DNA of 18,091 nucleotides from Rectinema sp003452735 (GTDB taxonomy: Bacteria; Spirochaetota; Spirochaetia; Treponematales; Rectinemataceae). The stretch covers positions 1-18,091 of the forward strand of contig DAOOGR010000036.1 in NCBI GenBank assembly GCA_035415815.1. The letters run 5' to 3'. Shown one piece after another: positions 15,888 to 18,091 of the stretch (the first letter of the stretch is position 1; each line of letters begins with the position of its first letter). The notes below the pieces were generated by a model, which was not told the DNA's origin, ran no database searches, and was given only the letters and a program-made list of their open reading frames with translations. The translations under genes and the position numbers were made by a program.

Positions 15888-15922
15888 CATGTCTTGAAAC
15901 ATGAATATGCGTTTGTTACATC
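15888..15922 (+). promoter_or_regulatory. Possible promoter with an overlapping dyad, upstream of the AAA+ regulator gene
   Basis: TTGAAA (15894-15899, five of six) could be a -35, with a poor -10 TACATC 17 bp later (15917-15922). The -35 lies at the centre of the inverted repeat CATGT-6-ACATG (15888-15903), which would suit a repressor site. No sigma54-type GG-N10-GC element with good flanks was seen. The start would be only a few bases from the ATG at 15933. Confidence 0.3.
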
Positions 15923-15932
15923 TTAAGCAATC

Positions 15933-17075
15933 ATGAAAAGGCTTCTCTATTTTGATAAGGATTATAGCAGAATCCGGACAATAGTAAGGCTTTTTAGCAA
16001 ATATTTCGATATATCTGTCGCTGGAGATTTGCTCGAATTATCGGTAATGATAGAAAGGCAGAAGCCTGAAATTCTTGTTGCTGGGCTTACATCATTAGAT
16101 TCAGCCTTCAATGCGCGTCAAAAAGAAAGCATTAAGCGAATCACTCCTTCTCGATTGGAGATACATTATTTTCATAATTACTTCGAACTCAATGACATAA
16201 TTGCCAGAGTCTCGGAAAAAGCAAGTAAAGACAATCTGCTTTCCTGTGCTGACAAAGCTGGGAATGCATTCGGAACAAAACCTCAACCTGCTGATTCTTC
16301 CTTAATTATAATTGGGAAAAGCAATAAGCTATGTTATATGATTTCGCAAATTCGTATGTTGGCCAACGAATCTTGCTCTGTTCTTATAATTGGAGAAACG
16401 GGAACGGGAAAAGAACTTGCCGCGCGAGCCCTGCATGAGTGGAGCGAGAGAAAGTGTAATCCTTTTCTGGCCTTGAATTGCGCGGCAATTCCGAACACTC
16501 TATTTGAGAGTGAGATGTTTGGCACAGAAAGAGGAGCCTATACCGATGCTTCCTCAAGAAGCGGGGTCATCGAGCAGGCAAATAATGGTACGCTCTTTTT
16601 AGACGAAATTGGAAGCCTTTCTCCTATTTCCCAGCCATGTCTGCTGCGCGTGCTCGATAATGGAGAATATTGCAGACTCGGAAGCCCCCAAACCCGCTCG
16701 TCTAAATTTCGGCTTGTTACAGCCTCGAGCCGAAACCCAATCGACTTGGCAACCCAGCAAAAGTTTCGAGAAGATCTTTTATTCCGCATTGCCAATTTCG
16801 TAATAGAAACTCCTCCCTTGCGCGAGCGAAAAGAAGATATCCCTTTGCTTGCTCAGCATTTTTGCGATCAATATGCAAAAGGTCGCTTCAATATAGGAAG
16901 CGACGCCTTTGACAAACTGTATTCACACAACTGGCCTGGCAATGTTCGAGAGCTTTGTTCGGTCATGATGAGCGCATGCTCGCTTAGCAAGTCGGACAAA
17001 ATTTGTGCCAAGGACATAAGGTTTTTGCCTGGCATCGAAAAGATATCAGAGCGAGGCAAGCGTCAAAGCCGCTAA
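15933..17075 (+). CDS. Atypical sigma54-activator-like AAA+ regulator, no DNA-binding domain
   Basis: This 380-residue protein has the AAA+ domain of bacterial enhancer-binding proteins: Walker A GETGTGKE (154-161), Walker B LFLDEI (221-226), likely arginine fingers R279 and R285 in the FREDLLFR segment, PPLRER, and sensor II WPGNVREL (334-341). Three things are unusual. The loop that normally reads GAFTGA and contacts sigma54 is GAYTDA (201-206), with an Asp for the second Gly. The N-terminal part (1-95) looks like a receiver domain, with acidic residues near the start (FDKD), but the position expected to hold the phosphorylated Asp falls in ILVAGLT, without one. The protein ends about 35 residues after sensor II, without the Fis-type helix-turn-helix. 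It could act from solution, like other activators lacking such a domain, or have left sigma54 control. No Shine-Dalgarno precedes the ATG. A kinase gene is not adjacent. Confidence 0.85.
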   Translation: MKRLLYFDKDYSRIRTIVRLFSKYFDISVAGDLLELSVMIERQKPEILVAGLTSLDSAFNARQKESIKRITPSRLEIHYFHNYFELNDIIARVSEKASKDNLLSCADKAGNAFGTKPQPADSSLIIIGKSNKLCYMISQIRMLANESCSVLIIGETGTGKELAARALHEWSERKCNPFLALNCAAIPNTLFESEMFGTERGAYTDASSRSGVIEQANNGTLFLDEIGSLSPISQPCLLRVLDNGEYCRLGSPQTRSSKFRLVTASSRNPIDLATQQKFREDLLFRIANFVIETPPLRERKEDIPLLAQHFCDQYAKGRFNIGSDAFDKLYSHNWPGNVRELCSVMMSACSLSKSDKICAKDIRFLPGIEKISERGKRQSR

Positions 17076-17137
17076 AGAGAGAATCTTGGCTAAAATCGTC
17101 GCTATCTAACAAGTAAAAATTCTAGTATCCTAAAGCC

Positions 17138-17929
17138 ATGAGCAATCAAAATCCAGAAGATATCCAAGGCCACCTCCAGATACAGAATCGCACATCGACA
17201 TTAAGCGGAAAACTCGCGCTTATCGTAGGCGGCTCAGGGGGCATCGGTCTTGCCATATCCAACGAGCTTGCAAGCAGAGGCGCAGCGCTGCTTATACAAG
17301 GGCGTCATGCTTCGGATAAACTGCAAGAAAACAGCTTTCCTAAGGCTAAGAGCCTCGGCTTGATAGACTTGGAGTTTTCGAACCCCGCCCAATTCATTCA
17401 GGCTTTAGATTTGCGTCTTGAGGATATAGCAAGCGAGCCCGATATAGTCGTCTGCGCCTTTGGTCCATTCCTAGAAAAACCACTAAAAGCTTGTACCACA
17501 AAAGATTGGGAATGGCTAACGCTTGCCGATTTGGCACTTCCAGGAGCCCTGACAAGCCGATTTTTGCCTGGCATGATGGAAAGAAAATATGGCCGTTTTA
17601 TATTCTTTGGCGGTACAAGAACAGATACTGTCCGCTCCTATAAGAAGACAGCTGCTTATGCCTCCGCAAAGACTGGGCTTGGTGTGCTGGCAAAATCCAT
17701 CGCCGTGGAAGGAGCTCCCAACAATGTCGCAGCCATCGTCGTGTGCCCTGGTCCGGTTGAGACCGAATATCTCGATAGAGAAACTAGAATTCGCCATGCG
17801 TCGCTGACAGCCACCGGTTCACTTTCCAAAGCTGATATAATAGCGAGCATCGCTCTCAATCTTATCGATGCCGAGCCATGCATCGCCTCTGGAGCAGTGG
17901 TCAATCTAGATGGAGGTTTTGCGCCATAA
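17138..17929 (+). CDS. SDR family oxidoreductase
   Basis: A short-chain dehydrogenase/reductase with a Rossmann fold, using NAD(P)H on an unknown substrate. The cofactor loop is GGSGGIG at 31-37, preceded by the usual beta strand. The active-site Y174 and K178 are in YASAK, and the C-terminal CPGPVETEY and GAVVNLDGGF blocks are typical. Two positions differ from the classical family: the NNAG motif is CAFG (106-109), and a threonine (T160) stands near where the catalytic serine is expected. A 20-residue polar N-terminal extension precedes the fold. The C-terminal half resembles FabG and related reductases, but the motif changes make a fatty-acid role uncertain. It begins 62 bp after the AAA+ regulator on the same strand. 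No clear Shine-Dalgarno is seen. Confidence 0.88.
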   Translation: MSNQNPEDIQGHLQIQNRTSTLSGKLALIVGGSGGIGLAISNELASRGAALLIQGRHASDKLQENSFPKAKSLGLIDLEFSNPAQFIQALDLRLEDIASEPDIVVCAFGPFLEKPLKACTTKDWEWLTLADLALPGALTSRFLPGMMERKYGRFIFFGGTRTDTVRSYKKTAAYASAKTGLGVLAKSIAVEGAPNNVAAIVVCPGPVETEYLDRETRIRHASLTATGSLSKADIIASIALNLIDAEPCIASGAVVNLDGGFAP

Positions 17930-17981
17930 CACTTTTGTGTTAGCGGGTGTTTGAGGGTGCACGACAATTCTGTGTAAAGCT

Positions 17982-18030
17982 AGTTAGGCAGCCTTTCTTC
18001 TAAGGGTGTTTGACTTTTCCTAGCCTAACT
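17982..18030. repeat. Perfect 8-bp inverted repeat around a promoter
   Basis: AGTTAGGC (17982-17989) and GCCTAACT (18023-18030) are exact reverse complements with a 33-bp gap, so the arm centres are 41 bp apart, about four helical turns. The right arm lies inside the spacer of the promoter at 18010-18038. A small nested stem CCTT-TCTTCT-AAGG lies between. It could be a two-site operator or an RNA stem at the end of the SDR transcript. Confidence 0.45.
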
Positions 18031-18038
18031 CATATTAT
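18010..18038 (+). promoter_or_regulatory. Strong promoter reading out of the window
   Basis: TTGACT (18010-18015, five of six) and TATTAT (18033-18038, five of six) are exactly 17 bp apart. Transcription would start at about 18045, three bases before an ATG at 18048. With the rRNA promoter it is one of the two best matches here. Confidence 0.6.
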
Positions 18039-18047
18039 TGATAGATA

Positions 18048-18091
18048 ATGCCATCAGGACTTCTTTCGCGAATCCAGAAGATTTCTCAACC
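18048..18091 (+). CDS. Start of a gene running off the right edge (partial)
   Basis: An ATG at 18048 opens a frame that stays open to the window end, giving MPSGLLSRIQKISQ. It sits three bases downstream of the start predicted for the strong promoter, with no Shine-Dalgarno. Fourteen codons are too few to identify a product, and an open frame of this length is not evidence on its own. The call rests on the promoter position. Confidence 0.35.
   Translation, partial: MPSGLLSRIQKISQ

Noticed and set aside
15797..15932. Sigma54-type promoter upstream of the AAA+ regulator
   Set aside because: The best GG...GC pair (15852-15868 region) has a spacer of 13 rather than 10, and the flanking bases do not match TGGCAC and TTGCA.

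Overview
The window looks like chromosomal DNA of a spirochaete, most likely of the Treponema/Rectinema group. The main evidence is the 16S rRNA gene on the minus strand, whose variable regions read like treponemal 16S. The gene set agrees with this, being housekeeping genes mixed with small conserved proteins of unknown function. Base composition is moderate. I could not run a database search, so the placement rests on recognition by eye.

Layout. (1) 1-2042: a complete 16S rRNA gene on the minus strand, a leader of about 265 nt, a good sigma70-type promoter with a 17-bp spacer, and four helically phased GCRAA-type motifs upstream of it. (2) 2043-4257: two divergent CDP-alcohol phosphatidyltransferases (pgsA on minus, a paralogue on plus), with promoters that seem to share one palindromic -35 site, followed by an unknown 213-residue protein. 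(3) 4283-7728: the tRNA wobble-modification operon mnmE-mnmG on minus, with an unusual GCGC-rich, structured 140-bp spacer between the two genes. (4) 7854-9415, plus strand: a coiled-coil protein with a Pro/Ser/Asn-rich tail, and a cytoplasmic glycerophosphodiester phosphodiesterase whose end overlaps nadE tail to tail by 74 bp. (5) 9342-12708, minus strand: a tightly coupled operon of a four-helix membrane protein, lgt (lipoprotein diacylglyceryl transferase) and nadE (glutamine-dependent NAD+ synthetase). (6) 12792-15796, plus strand: ctpA (S41 carboxyl-terminal protease), rsmE (16S rRNA m3U1498 methyltransferase) and a divergent WecG/TagA/CpsF-like protein, packed together. (7) 15933-17929, plus strand: a sigma54-activator-like AAA+ protein with a receiver-like N-terminus lacking the phospho-acceptor, an altered GAFTGA loop and no DNA-binding domain, then an SDR oxidoreductase. 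(8) 17930-18091: an inverted repeat, a strong promoter and probably the first codons of another gene.

Common threads. Envelope lipid metabolism recurs: pgsA makes phosphatidylglycerol, which is the diacylglyceryl donor for Lgt, and the second CDP-alcohol enzyme and the GDPD belong to the same metabolism. RNA modification is the second theme (MnmE/MnmG on tRNA, RsmE on 16S rRNA). No mobile element, tRNA or CRISPR array was seen. The most unusual items are the atypical AAA+ regulator, the structured mnmE-mnmG spacer, and a recurring arrangement in which promoter-proximal genes lack a Shine-Dalgarno sequence and have their -10 hexamer almost on the start codon, suggesting leaderless or nearly leaderless mRNAs.
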